Origin: Acidimicrobiia bacterium
GTDB lineage: Bacteria; Actinomycetota; Acidimicrobiia; Acidimicrobiales; AC-14
Direction: 5' to 3'
Length of the DNA: 53,546 nucleotides
NCBI GenBank assembly: GCA_023265025.1
Contig: JAHFUP010000031.1
Span: forward strand, 1 to 53,546
Shown: piece by piece, positions 8,407-21,000 of the stretch
Layout: every line of letters starts with the position of its first letter
How positions within the stretch are numbered: position 1 is the stretch's first letter
Program-made: the position numbers and the translations under genes
The notes under the pieces: generated by a model
Told to the model about the DNA's origin: nothing
Seen by the model: only the letters and a program-made list of their open reading frames with translations
Database searches by the model: none

Positions 8407-9117
8407 ATGGAGCCCGTTCAGTGTCTCGTGGTGGACGACGACCACTATTTCCGCGAGGGCCTGGCCGCCGGTCTACGTGCCATGGACGGGGTCGCTCTCC
8501 TCGGCGCCGCCGGATCACTCCTCGAGGCCCTCGATCATGAGCCGGCAGATGTCGTCCTGCTCGACCTCGGGCTGCCGACGACATGCCGTCGATCGGTGAT
8601 CGGCCACCTGCTCGACGCATGGCCGCAAGCGGCGGTCCTGGTGGTGACGGGGCACGCAACCGGACCGGACGTCGTCCAGGCGTTCGGCGAGGGAGCGCTC
8701 GGCTATGTGACCAAGGGGGTCGATCCGCCCGAGCTGGCGGTGGCCATCGCGACGGTCGCCGCCGGCGGCGAATACGTCACACCGACATTGGCGGGGCACC
8801 TCATGGAGGCCGATCTGCGACTGAGCGACGGCGAGCTCTCCGTCCTTCGGCTCATCGCCGAGGGGCAAAGCGACAAGGAAGTGGCGGCAACGCTTCGAAT
8901 CAAAGTCAAGACGGTCGAGAACCGGATCCGAAAGATCCGAGTGAAAGCGAGGCTGGTCAACGAGTCTCGATCGGCGCTGACCCGCTTCGCGACGGAATGC
9001 GATCAGGGATGCCTCCTTCGCCCTGACCAGCACGGGCGGGTGCGTAGCCGGAGCTGGCGCAGCTCACGAGCACTCCGGGGCTCGGAGTCCACCGATGAGG
9101 GGGAAGAAGATGCGTAA
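8407..9117 (+). CDS. NarL/LuxR-family response regulator
   Basis: 236 residues. The receiver domain (1-125) has the acidic pair in VVDDDHYF, phospho-acceptor Asp53 in VVLLDLGLP, Thr81 and Lys103 (GYVTKG). The LuxR-type helix-turn-helix lies at about 138-198 (LSDGELSVLRLIAEG, then KTVENRIRKI). The last 35 residues, rich in Arg and Ser, extend beyond the family norm and overlap the next gene. It is the obvious partner of the kinase 11 bp upstream and overlaps the phospholipase-like gene start by 8 bases. It probably controls the downstream secreted-protein genes; that is inference from order alone. Confidence 0.9.
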   Translation: MEPVQCLVVDDDHYFREGLAAGLRAMDGVALLGAAGSLLEALDHEPADVVLLDLGLPTTCRRSVIGHLLDAWPQAAVLVVTGHATGPDVVQAFGEGALGYVTKGVDPPELAVAIATVAAGGEYVTPTLAGHLMEADLRLSDGELSVLRLIAEGQSDKEVAATLRIKVKTVENRIRKIRVKARLVNESRSALTRFATECDQGCLLRPDQHGRVRSRSWRSSRALRGSESTDEGEEDA

Positions 9118-11875
9118 GCGTGGAGCAGACCTGGATCCCGATTGTCTACGCGGGTTGCGCGGGGCGTACGCCTTCTGGCTCCGCCCGCGAAGCCTGCGCG
9201 CCGAGTGGCTGACGCGATTGGTCTTCGCACTCGTCCTCACGCTGCTCCTCATTGTTCAGGAGCTGCCGGTGCGGGCCGATCCTCCGGCCACGGGCGAATC
9301 GGAGACCGAGACCGAGATGACAAGCGACGAGGTCGCTGTGAATCGGCAACTCGGTCAGCTCGTCGCAGACTCGGCAAAGCTCGACGAGATCGCCGCCGCG
9401 ATCGACCGGCAGTCGCAACGAGGGAGCAAGGCCGATGTCGACCGCGTGAGAGAGTTGCTTCGCCAAGCGCGTTCCCTGCTCGATGAGATCACCCGAATCG
9501 AGAACGAGATCGGCGCTCTCGTCGGCGATGTGCCTGACCCCGCCGATGCCAACGCTTCCGATACGACGCCGCTGAGCACGCCGGAGGCAACCGCTCCGGG
9601 CGCGGACCGCGGCACGGCCGTGCCGGCGGTCGGCGGCGGTCCGGGCCCTGCGACAGTGTCGAACCTCGTGATGCGACCCGCTGCCTTTCGCAAGTTCCGG
9701 CTCGGACGCAAGATCCTCTCGAAGATCTCCTCCACCTTGCACAAGATTTCGAACGTGATCGACCGCGTTTCCACCGTCCTCATCCGAGCGGCGGAGCGCA
9801 ACCTCCCGGAGCCGTTGCGGACGGTGGTGATCCAAATCATCATGGTGGTGACGGCGACCCTCACGGGAGGGATCTCGCTCCTCAACCAGGTAACGATCCT
9901 CTTGGGTGGCTGCGGCTCGTCGTGCGGTCCGCCGTGCAATGGCGCCAGCGGGGTGCCCGGTGAGGGAGAGACGGCGCTGCGAGTGCGGGCGGATGCGATT
10001 GTGAACCTTTGCTACAGCGACTTCGTCGCCTACAAGCGAGCACAGCATCCAGTGCCGTTCAACTGGACCGACGACGGCTGCACCGGACCGAAGCTCGAAA
10101 ATCTCCTCGTCTACGACTCCCTGTTCAACGAGCCGTGCCAACAGCACGACTTCGGCTACAGGAACTACGGAGCCTCGGGGACGCTCCGCCTGGGTCCCGA
10201 CGACACGACGAGGGCGTGGATCGACAGCCGACTGTTCCAGGAGATGAACCGTCTCTGCAGCAGCAAGTACAACCGGGTCATCGATACGGCGCAACGGGCC
10301 GGCTGCCTTGCATTGGCCCAGAAGATCTATTCCATCGTCCGGTCGCTCGGTGGATCCGGCTTCTACGGAAGCCCCGGTTCAACGGATACCACCGCACCAC
10401 AGCTCGTCGAACTCTCGTTCGCCCCACCTGCGGTCGACACCTCGGTCGGCGCCGCCAGCGTGACGCTCACTGCTCGCGTCACCGACAACCTGTCCGGCGT
10501 CGTTCGGGCGGATGTGGCCATCACCAGCCCATCGGGGAGCCAGTCGACCAGCGCCAGGGCCACCGCCGCCGAACGCGTGTCGGGGTCGGGCCTTGATGGC
10601 GTCTATCGGTTCACCCTCGCCCTCCCATCCATGGCCGAGCAGGGCACGTGGCACGCCGCCGTGTCGCTGTTGGACGCAGCGGGCAACGAGGCGTCCCTCT
10701 CGAGCGCTTCTCTGGCCGTCGGCGGCTTCCCGTCTGTGCTGCAAAACGGGCCGACGTCTCCCCAGGCCAGCCTCCGGCTCGAGACTGTGGCCTCGGCGAC
10801 GAGTGGGACCTGGATCAGCGTGCACGCGCCGTTCACAGGAGATGTCAATCAGAGCAGCTCCACGAGGTTCGAGTATGCGACAACGCGCAGCGGACCCTGG
10901 TCGCCAGCATGCGGGAACGGCCGCCCGGGTGAAAGCGATTGGCGCACGTGCACCGTCACCGGGTTGACCCCCGGGACCGACTACTACATCCGCACCACCA
11001 CGACGGACCCCGACGGGGTCGACGGCACGAATCCCAACGTGCTCGGGCCGGTGCCGACGGCGGGCGTAAGCGTGGTCACCGTCGCGCCGTCGTCGGGATC
11101 GGTGAAGAGGAGGGACACCCACCTCCTCGTGGCCGTGCCGGTCGCCGGAGATTCCAACACCAACTCGACGTTCACTGTCTCGGTGGGGCCGTCGCATGAC
11201 GGTCCCTGGACCCCGAAATGCGGCCCGGAGAACACCTACCTCGCTCCGAAGCTGTGCCGCATCCACGGGCTCACGACAGGCATCGACTATTGGGTGCACA
11301 TCGAGGTCGCCGACCCTGACGGGGTGACCGGCGGGCTCGCCGACCAGGTGATCGGTCCCACGCGCTACGTGGGGCGGGAGAACCTGGCCATCGCAAGGGC
11401 GATCACGGCGGACCCAGGCTGGGGCTGTTGCCCGAGCCCCAGCCACCTCGTCGACGGGCGCATCCAGAACCCGGCATGGAACTACGGATTCGCCTGGACC
11501 GGGGGCACCGACTGTTGGGCCGGAGGCTGCCCATCGGGTTGGAAGCAGGCGACGATCGATCTCGCCGCCGCGCACAGCGTCGACCGCGTCGAGTTCTGGA
11601 CCCACGACCCCGGCGGTATCCCGCGGTCATGGAAGGTGGAGGTGAGCACCGACGGAGCGACGTTCACCGAGGTGTTCTCGACGGCGGTCGGGACGTGCCG
11701 CCCATCCGACACCGAGTCCTTCACCGACGGCCCGGCCTGGTACTACCCGAGCTGCTCCCAACGTGCGATGTTCTCGCCGGTCTCGGCTCGGTGGGTGCGC
11801 TACAGCTTCGACGATCGCACGCTGTACGGTGGGATCCACGGTTGGGCGACCGAGTTGGAGATCTTCGGGGCGTAA
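9110..11875 (+). CDS. Secreted multidomain phospholipase A2-fold protein
   Basis: 921 residues from ATG 9110, which has AGGGGGAAG at a good distance; ATG 9095 is possible. Numbers follow 9095. A hydrophobic segment at 40-60 serves as signal or anchor, followed by a Glu-rich coiled-coil-like region (about 75-145). A prokaryotic/fungal-type PLA2 domain spans about 300-425: Ca-loop-like DGCTGP and the catalytic CQQHDFGYRNYG with His351-Asp352, plus a paired-Cys pattern. Ig/Fn3-like beta modules (about 432-770) follow, then a C-terminal F5/8 type C (discoidin-like) domain ending in GGIHGWATELEIFGA. PLA2s of this fold hydrolyse the sn-2 ester of phospholipids outside the cell; the attached domains suggest surface or glycan binding. 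It overlaps the regulator gene, implying co-expression. Confidence 0.8.
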   Translation: MRKRGADLDPDCLRGLRGAYAFWLRPRSLRAEWLTRLVFALVLTLLLIVQELPVRADPPATGESETETEMTSDEVAVNRQLGQLVADSAKLDEIAAAIDRQSQRGSKADVDRVRELLRQARSLLDEITRIENEIGALVGDVPDPADANASDTTPLSTPEATAPGADRGTAVPAVGGGPGPATVSNLVMRPAAFRKFRLGRKILSKISSTLHKISNVIDRVSTVLIRAAERNLPEPLRTVVIQIIMVVTATLTGGISLLNQVTILLGGCGSSCGPPCNGASGVPGEGETALRVRADAIVNLCYSDFVAYKRAQHPVPFNWTDDGCTGPKLENLLVYDSLFNEPCQQHDFGYRNYGASGTLRLGPDDTTRAWIDSRLFQEMNRLCSSKYNRVIDTAQRAGCLALAQKIYSIVRSLGGSGFYGSPGSTDTTAPQLVELSFAPPAVDTSVGAASVTLTARVTDNLSGVVRADVAITSPSGSQSTSARATAAERVSGSGLDGVYRFTLALPSMAEQGTWHAAVSLLDAAGNEASLSSASLAVGGFPSVLQNGPTSPQASLRLETVASATSGTWISVHAPFTGDVNQSSSTRFEYATTRSGPWSPACGNGRPGESDWRTCTVTGLTPGTDYYIRTTTTDPDGVDGTNPNVLGPVPTAGVSVVTVAPSSGSVKRRDTHLLVAVPVAGDSNTNSTFTVSVGPSHDGPWTPKCGPENTYLAPKLCRIHGLTTGIDYWVHIEVADPDGVTGGLADQVIGPTRYVGRENLAIARAITADPGWGCCPSPSHLVDGRIQNPAWNYGFAWTGGTDCWAGGCPSGWKQATIDLAAAHSVDRVEFWTHDPGGIPRSWKVEVSTDGATFTEVFSTAVGTCRPSDTESFTDGPAWYYPSCSQRAMFSPVSARWVRYSFDDRTLYGGIHGWATELEIFGA

Positions 11876-12057
11876 CCCTCAGCGCCCCGGCAACACGACG
11901 GCGACCGGTTGTCGTGGGCTCGATAGGGGTGAAATCCCTGCTATCGGAATGCCGGTCGACGCGTAAGGCTTGCTGAGTAGGGGAGGGGAAGTGGCGGCCT
12001 GCGGTACACGACTGCTGCCTCTCTCGTTGGGTCCGCAGGCGACGAAAGGCACCCGAA

Positions 12058-15000
12058 ATGACAATGTCCGGAGGCGGCGGGCGCTCCTCGGCGGCGGCGC
12101 GGCGGCCACCCGTGTCGCTCCGCTTGGGGTCGGCTGTCCTGGCTGCACTGGTCCTCGCCAACCTCCCGATCACCCGGGCAGGCGCGCAGGCCACCGAGCC
12201 GGAGCTGGTGGCGACCGCCGCAGGGATCACCCAGTTCAGCCAGTTCGCAGCCGGCTTGGCAACGGCGGGCCGGCTCGCCGAAGTCCTTCCGTCCGTCCGG
12301 TTGACGCCTGGCGGGGACGCCGGGCTCCGGCTTAGAGACCTGTTCGCCAGGGCGGTGGCCGACAGGCTCATCACCGCAGATCCGCCGCTTCGCGCCTTCG
12401 CCGACCTCGAACGACTTTCGACCTCTGCAGGCGGTATCGAGCTCGAGCCGGGGGGACGCCGGGCGGTGATCACCGCCAAGACCAGCCGAGCCGGATCGGT
12501 TCACACCGTCGCCCTCGCGGTGCGGGTGACGCGGACGGTCGAGGCGCCGCTGCATCTGTCGAACCAGTCGCCTCTAGTCGAGCTGTCATCTCCCAGCGGC
12601 GTGCGCGCCATGCTCGCATTTGCGGCCGATCTCACGTTCAGTTTCGACGCGGCGACGAGCTTCTTCTACCTCGTCAAGGATTCGAGCTCTCCCCGGCTGT
12701 CGGTCGACGTCGTTGCGACCATTCCGGACGCGACGCAAGTCGACGCGTCCCTCGGGATCCTGGGTGCCGTCGTCGCCACCGCCAATCTGTCATTGGAAGC
12801 CCACTTCACGGGCACCCTCGACGATCCGAACCACGACGGAAAGCTGGCGTTCGTCGAGCCCGGTAGCGCCGGGCCTGTTCGAGGCGAGCTGGCGACAGCA
12901 GGCGGCATCGCCGACCTGGCCCAGATCACCTTCGACGTCGGGCGGCGGAACGCGCTGAACGGTGCCCTCATGCTGGCGACCCGACCCTCGTCCATCCCGG
13001 GCATGTCGCTTCCGTCGATTTCCGCCGGCCTCACGGTGACGGACAACGACCTCGCCGACGGCACGGCGCCGGTGGTCACCACCACGGGCTTCGACGGCGT
13101 CCTCGACAAGTTCCAGAACCTGAAGCCGCGCGACCTCGCCGAGGGCCTGGCCCAGCTGGCGGTGCTCATCCGCGCCCTGCAGGTGTCCCAGGCCGGCGGT
13201 GTCGGGGACGTGGATCTGCCGTTCTTGAAAGGACGCCTGTCCGACGTCGTCGTGGCGAACGAGACGCTCGTGGCGTTCCTGGCGCAGAACGTCTTCCCCG
13301 TCGACGAGTCCGTGCCGGTGGAGTTACAGGGGGAGCCGAAGTTCTCGTCGATCCAGGACTTCTTCGACGCCCTCACCCACCTGACCTTCGACAGCACGAT
13401 CGTCAGGCACCTCGCCATCAGGGTCGAGGACGTCGGGTACGAGGACGCCACCTCCAAGCTCAACTTCACGCTGACGATCGAGAAGGGCGACCTCCCCCAC
13501 GCCGTGGCCGGCGACAGCGGCCTGGGGGCCGTAACCCTCGGTGACACGTTCCAAGCCACAGCCGGGATCGTCGGGGCGAATGCCAAGGTGTCCACCGCCC
13601 AGATCGCGCCCGACTACCGGCTGTCACTCACCTTCGTGCTCGACCTTCAGCCTGCCCGCACCGGGGCTGCGTGCACCCCGGCCTGTCCGTACGAGCAGAC
13701 CGGCGCCGACGGGGTCACGAAGACCATCATCACGTCGCAACCCATCACGCCTGAACGCTTCCTGATCCGCACCGGCGTACCGCTCCTGTCGGCGACCGCG
13801 CCGTTGGCGACGAACGTCGACGTCTCGCCCCGGGTGGGCTTCCTCAGTACCGATCTTACGGGGAACCTCACGGTCAGCCCGAACGACCCGACCAAGCCGA
13901 TGCTCGAGATCGGGCTGCGGCCGACCGGTGATGCCCAGCACGACGTGCCGTTGCTCACTGCCTTCCGGACGGTCCGGGAGAACCCTCGCTCGCTGTTCGA
14001 CGTGACGGTTCGCGCCAAGGCGGATGCCGACCTCAAGCTTGCCGTCTCGCAGATCGGGGATTTCTTCGGGGGCGGAACCGCCTCCGTGGCCCTCACGTGG
14101 CCGGATATCACCGATCAGTCAGGTCTGAAGATCACCCCCGATGTGAACTTCACGAGCCTCCATGATTTCGATTTCGGCGGCCCGACCAACAGCCGGGCGC
14201 TGCTGGGGCTCATCGTCGACCACCTCGGCGCGCTGGCCGACGGCATCCGGCTCCTTCCGGGAGGCGACGCCCAGGTTCGCCAGCTTCTTGACTTCCCCAT
14301 CCCGCTCGTCGGTGTCACGCCGGCGAGCCTGCTCGACCTGTCCGGTCTGGAGAACCCGGTTAAGGACCTCCGGGCCAACCCGCCCGACACCCTCCAGGAC
14401 CTGCTCGCCGCGCTGAACGGATCGGCCGAGCCGCCTGCAACCGCGGCAGCCGGCGCCGCCAAGCCGCTGCAGGTGAAAGCGTCGATCGACAAGAGCACGA
14501 CCCCGAAGCGGCTGATCCTCTCCCTCGCGGTGAACCAGCCGATCGCCAGGGACCTGCCTTTCGAGTTCTCCACCGACGGCGGTCGACTGGTCGGGGTCTC
14601 GGCCAAGGGCAGTCCCAAGCTCCGCGCCAACCTGGTCGGGACGTTCAAGGTCGCCGTTCCGCTGGAGCCGAAGAAGGGCATCCCCGTTCCCCAGGACCTG
14701 CTCATATATCCGGACTCGCGGTTCAGGCTCGACGTCGGCGCTCAGCTCCGCGACGGAGAACTGAAGGCCCACGTGGGCCCGCTCACGCTGCTGTTGGGGA
14801 ACCCGGGCGGGACCCCGTCCGACCCCGCCACTGTCGACCTTGCGCTCGGGCTGGAACTGTCGGACCGCAACGCCAACCACGTCCCCGGCACGACCGTCTC
14901 GCTGTCCGAGTGGGCCCGCGGTCTCCGGGGCGACCTCACCGGGCTCCCGGCGCAGAAATGTGGGAGCGCCGACGACCTGCAGCTGATCTTGTGTGCCGTC

Positions 15001-18000
15001 CTTCCCACGTACCGCATTGGCAACGCCGGAAGCCCGGTCCGCATCCCCAAGGACTCGGCCAGGAGCAACACCTTTGTGTTCCGCGTTCCTACCAACGACC
15101 CGTTCTCGAGCGCTCCGCTCCCGAACGGGCTACCCCGATTCGCCACCCCGGACGCCGTTCTCGCCGACGAGTTGAGCTCCGCCATCGTCGATCTGACCCA
15201 GCTCGACGCCGGCACCGGCCGCTTCATTGACCAGATCATCCTGGCCCTCGACTTCGCCAGCTTCGGTGGCAAGCTGCCCCTCCTCGGCAAGGACTTGCAG
15301 CGGGCGTCCACCGACGTGGCTGCTCTTCGCCAGCAACTCGTCACCAACAACAACCTCGCCGTCGACGACAACCTGACGATCGGCGAGCTCCGGACCAGGA
15401 TCGACAAGGTCTTGGCCGACCCGCTGCGCAAGGCGAACGTACTGAACGCACTGACGACGACGATCAAGTGTCGCGACACTGCGTGCGCCGACGGCGACAA
15501 AGCCCTCGACATGGAAGAGGTCTTGTTCACCCTCGACCTCGGGCGCGGAGATCCCGACAATCTCGACCGATGCGCGGACTGTGTGCGCCAGATCGACCTG
15601 AGTACGTCGCTCGGCATCCCCGGGCTTCTGCTGTCGGTTTCGGCGCCCGACGTCGCCGTGGGCGTGGCGTGGAACCTTCGCGTTTCGTTTGGGCTGAGCC
15701 GCACCACTGGCTTTTTCCTCGCCACCGACCCGGTGCCGACGCTGAAGGTGGCCGTGAGTGTCACCCTGCCCACTGAGATGGAGGGCGACCTTTCGTTCGT
15801 GCACGTCGACATGACGCCGATGCCGGGCTACGGGGCCGAGAAGGCGTTCTCGGGGCTGTTCACCATGCAGTTCCCTGGCGCCTCGGGCGCCACCGACAAC
15901 GGGCGCGCAGCGGCGCCGGCCGTAGCCGCCCGTCAGTCGCTCGCCGCCGTCGGCGCCGCCACCGGCGGCCGGCCCTTCTCGGTCTCCTTGCAGGGAAGCG
16001 CCAGCGTGCACCGCCATTTCGTCGCCAGCGCCGGTAGCGCCGCCTTCCCCGGGCTGTCGGGCGACTTCTCCCTGGACTGGGGCTGGAACAGCCAGTCGCC
16101 GGACGACAGCACCGCCCTCGTCATGAAGTTTACCGACGTGAAGATCGGCGCCGACGCCTTCATGAGCGAGGTCCTCGGGTCGGTGCTGCGCGAGGTGAAG
16201 CGGATCGCCGCGCCGCTCCGGCCCGTGATCGACACGTTGTACGCCCCGTTGCCCGTCGTGTCGAAGCTGAGTCGGATCGCCGGCGGTGGCGACATCAGCC
16301 TGGCCACGCTCGTGGAGAAGTTCAACAGCCTCGAGGGCGGGCCCGATTTCACCCTCGTCACCCGGCTGTTGCTGATCCTGAAGTTGGCGGACGATCTCAC
16401 GAATCCGGCGAGGACGGGCCAGGCACCACGTGTCGGGAGCTTCTTTGTCGACAAGGACAAGGCGCTGCTCGGCACGCCGACCCCCGACCAGGCCGGCGAC
16501 CTCGTCGTGCCCGTCGACGTCGAGGCGGACCTGCAAGCCAAGCTCGATTCGGGGGGAGAGCGACACTTCATCGCCGAGGCGAGGGACGCGGGCCTGACGT
16601 TCCCGTTCCTCGAGTCCGGGGCCACGACGTCGGTCTTCCAGATGCTGATGGGCAAGGACGTGACGCTCGCCCGTCTCGACGCGGGCGTGCTGCGCGCTGC
16701 GTTCACCTACAGCCAGCCGTTCGGGCCGGTCTGGCCGGTGCCACCGGTGTTCGTGACCGTCTCCGGAAGTGCGTCGATCAGCCTCCGTCTCGCCGCTGGG
16801 CTGGACACCTACGGTCTGCGGCGCGCCTTCGAGCGGGGGAAGAAGTCGGGGAGCTTCGTGCGCAGCGGGATCCTGGACGGTCTGTTCATCGATGACCTCG
16901 ACGTGTCCGGGAAGGACGTCCCCGAGATCAGCCTTTCAGGCGAGCTGGCGGCAGGCGCCATGGTCTCGGTGGCCATCGTCAGCGCCGGTGTCGAGGGCGG
17001 CATCCGGTTGACGGTCAACCTCAACCTCGCCGACCCGGACCACGACGGGAAGGTGCGCTTCGCCGAGTTCCGTGCCGGCCTGGCCAACCCGTACTGCCTC
17101 TTCGACATCACCGGGCAGATCAGCGCCTTCCTGCGCGCCTACCTCAAGATCAGGATCGGGCCGTTCAAGAAGAGGAAGAACTTCCAGCTGGCGGACGTCG
17201 TGCTCCTGAACCTCGCGAAGAGCTGTCCGTTCCGCAACAGCCTGCCGCCGGAGCCGAGGATCGCCGGCATCGACGGGACGACCCTTGTGATCTTCACCGG
17301 ACGCCTGGGAGACGAGGCGCACCGGCAGGGAGGCTGGGGGAACAACAACGACGAGCACAATGGCATCCCGACGCTGGTCCCGAAGAACGGCGAGGAACGG
17401 GTTGCCGTCCGTAGTCTCGTCGCCAAGGGTGAGTTCGTCGGCTTCTCGGTCGAGATGCTGGGCCGCCGCGAAGAGTTTCGTAATCCCGGGCTGGAGCGCG
17501 TGCTTGTCGACGCCCGTGGTTATCCAGGGCGCCAGACCGTGCTCTTCCTCGGTGGCGGCGACCCCTCGGACGCCGGTCGCCGGACGTTGCCGTTCGAAAA
17601 GAGCGCAACCGTCCTCGGCGGGAATGGGAACGATTTCATCGACGCCGGGGACGGTCCGGCCTGGGTCGACGGTGGTCCCGGTGACGACGAGATCCTGACT
17701 GGCCCTCGAGACGACGTCATCGCCGGAGGGTCCGGCAATGACCGCATCTCGGCCGGGGCGGGGGACGACAAGATCGCCGGTGACGCTGCGCTCCTATACG
17801 ACGGCGGAGTCACCGTGCGTTTCCCGGAGGTTCCCGCCGAGTCTTCCACTGACGGGGACGACGAGATCGACGCCGGCCTGGGCCGCGACGTGGTCTACGG
17901 AGGCGGTGGAGCCGATCAGCTCGACGGCGGGAACGACAGCACTCTGGCACTCACCCATCCCGGCGACCCGGCGTTCGTGGACTCCCCGAACCTTCTCGTC

Positions 18001-21000
18001 GGAGGACGGGGGGCCGACACGATCCACGGCGGTCCGGCCGACGACCTCATCTACGGCGACGAGCAGAGCGACCTCGGTGCCGACGACGACGGGGCCGCAG
18101 GGGGTGGCGACGACGTCATCGACACGGGCCTGGGCAATGACACGGTGCGCGGCGGTGGCGGCAACGACACGGTCATCAGCCGGTCGACCGGAGCGACCAG
18201 GAGTGTGGTGTACGGCAACGGAGGTGACGATTCGATCGAGGGTGGCGACGGGCCGGATCTGCTGTTCGGCGGCGCCGGAGACGACATCGTCACCGGAGGC
18301 CGCGGCGCGGATGAGATTCTGGGCGGCCGGGGCGACGACCGGTTGGTCGGCGGTCCGGGAGCCGATCTGATCGACGGCGGGCCCGGCGCCGACGGGATAA
18401 CCGGGGATGACGGAGTGGTCGACCTGACTGCGCCGGGGACACCGGTCTTGCCCGGGGCGCCCTCGCCCGGCGACGGCGGCGACGTCATTCACGGAGGTCC
18501 GGGTGGGGACACGCTGGACGGAGGTGGCGGCGACGACACGATCGACGGCGACACGGGAACACCGAGATGTGCGTCACCCGCCCCCGGCTCGCCAGAATGG
18601 ACGGCACCCGAGGAGGCCGCGGCCGCCGGCGCGGGACCGGATCGGATCGACGGTGGACCAGGTGCGGACAGGGTCGACGGCGACGGCGGCGACGACACGA
18701 TCCTCGGCGCCGCGGGCGACGACCTGCTCTGCGGCGAGGACGGGAAGGACGTGATCCGCGGCGGGACCGGTTCCGATCGGATCTGGGGCGGGTCGGGCAA
18801 CGACGCGCTCTATGGGGACTACGAAGCCGACCGCGTCTACGGGGGTGGCGACGACGACGAGCTGTACGGTGGTGTCGGAGGCGACCACCTCGAAGGCAAC
18901 GGCGGCTCGGACACGGTGCTCGGCGAAGCCGACGACGACGAGCTCGTCGGCGGTAGCTCGACGAGCGCCCCCGACACCGGCGACGTGCTGGTGGGGGGCC
19001 GCGGTGACGACGTGCTGATCGGTGACAACGGAACGGTCGGCCCGGAGCTCGCAATCGTCGTCCTCGACCTCGAATCGGCCGACGGCTCCCTTGGGGGCGC
19101 GGACACCGTCGACGGTGGCGCGGGCGACGACAGCGGCTTCGGCGGGATCGGCGACGACGCCCTGTTCGGCGATGTCGGAGACGATCACCTAGAGGGCAAC
19201 CCCGGGGCCGACAACCTGCACGGAGGGGCGGGTCGCGACGACCTCGTGGGCGGCACGTCGCCCCTCGCCCGTGGCGGGGGTGCGCGCGCGGGTGTCCCTG
19301 ACACGGGTGACGAGCTCTTCGGCGGCGACGGTGCCGACGTACTCGTGGGTGACAACGGGTCGATCGAACGTGTCGGACCGGATCCGAACGACTCCGGACG
19401 CGACCGCCGCGTCGTCCTCCTGGACCTGACGACCGTCGGCGGGGCGGACACTCTCCGCGGCGAAGGCGGGAGCGACCATGCCTTCGGGGGGCTCGGCGCC
19501 GACACGCTGCTCGGTGGCGCCGAGGACGATCACCTTGAAGGCAACGGCGGGCCCGACCGCCTCGTCGGCGAGGCCGGAGAAGACGACCTGATCGGGGGGA
19601 CGTCGCCGATGGGGATGGCAAGCGGAAGCACCGAGGACGTCGGGGACGACGGCGACCAGATCGACGGAGGCGACGCCGCCGACTACGTGCTCGGTGACAA
19701 CGGCTCCATCGTTCGGCAGGTCGACCCTGCCGGCCGATGGAGGCGATCACTAGCCGACGGCAGCGTGTTACGGGCGGTGTCGCTCCTCCAGTCGCAGGTC
19801 GTCGGAGGAGCCGACACAATCGCCGGCGGCACCGGCAACGACCGCATCTGGGGTGAGCTGGCCGCCGACGTCCTCGACGGCGGCGACGGCGACGACTACC
19901 TGGAGGGTGACGCGGGCGACGACGTCATCTCGGGCGGGACCGGTTCGGACGACCTGATCGGCGGCAGTTCACCCGTCGGTTTCGACGACGGCCCGGTGGG
20001 CGACGGTATCGCCGCAGACAGCTCGGACGGCAACGATCGCATGTATGGACTGGCCGGCGATCAGACCACCGATACGGCCGACGACGACGTCCTGGTCGGC
20101 GACAACGGGAGGATCGACCGCTGCCCGGCGGCCCAGAACCGCCCGGCCGGCCGCGACGCATGCCGATGGACGAGCAAGAGCTACGGGCAGGACGCCACGG
20201 GCCGCCCGTTCGGTTCGGTGATCACTCGGTTCGTCACGTTGCTCGGCGAGTCGCGCGATCGCACGAACCACGACGGGAACGACGTCATGCAGGGGAACAG
20301 TGGCAACGATGTCCTGTATGGCGAGAACGGCAACGACATCCTGGAAGGAAACGACGGACAGGATGGCGCCTACGGTGGCTACGGCGACGATCTCATCCGT
20401 GGTGGCACCGGGAACGATGCCCTCCTCGGCGATCGCGGCGTGATCACCGTCGTCCCGCTGGCGGGGACGCCGGCGCCTCGGGAGATCCGGAGCGCCGGCC
20501 CCCCGCCTCTCGTCGAGACCATCTACGTCCGGAACACCATCTGGTACAAGGTCCTGTTGCTCGATCCAGGGTTCGGTGGGAGCGACGAGATCTTCGGGAA
20601 CGCCGGCGACGACTCCATACACGGCGGTGCTGGTCACGATCACCTCCAGGGGGATGACGGCTTCCATGCCGTCGGTGGTCCGGCTCCCGCCACCGGGGAC
20701 GACCGGATATTCGGCGACGACGGTCAGGACTCGATCGAGGGCGGGCCGGGCCGGGACCACCTCTTCGGTGGCGCCGGCGAGGACGATCTCGACGTCATCC
20801 GGGGCCCCGTGCCGGTCGTGAAGGTCCCCGCGGCCACCGCACATTGGAACCCGGTCCTGCCGAGTGGCTACGACTATGACCCGGGCGCAGAGGGCGAGGA
20901 CATCGTCTTCGGGGGCCATGATCGTGACGTCTTGCAGGCGGACGCGGCAGGGGACCGGCTGGTCGATGCCAATGGCAACTTCAACCTCTTCCTCGTGTGT

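Noticed and set aside
15130-16566. 478-codon minus-strand frame inside the giant gene
   Set aside because: Shadow frame with His/Arg-rich, motif-free sequence; the plus strand is continuous coding sequence.
17596-20810. Regular repeats that might suggest a CRISPR array or satellite
   Set aside because: They are imperfect 27-bp coding units of RTX nonapeptides inside one open frame, with no fixed repeat/unique spacer pattern.
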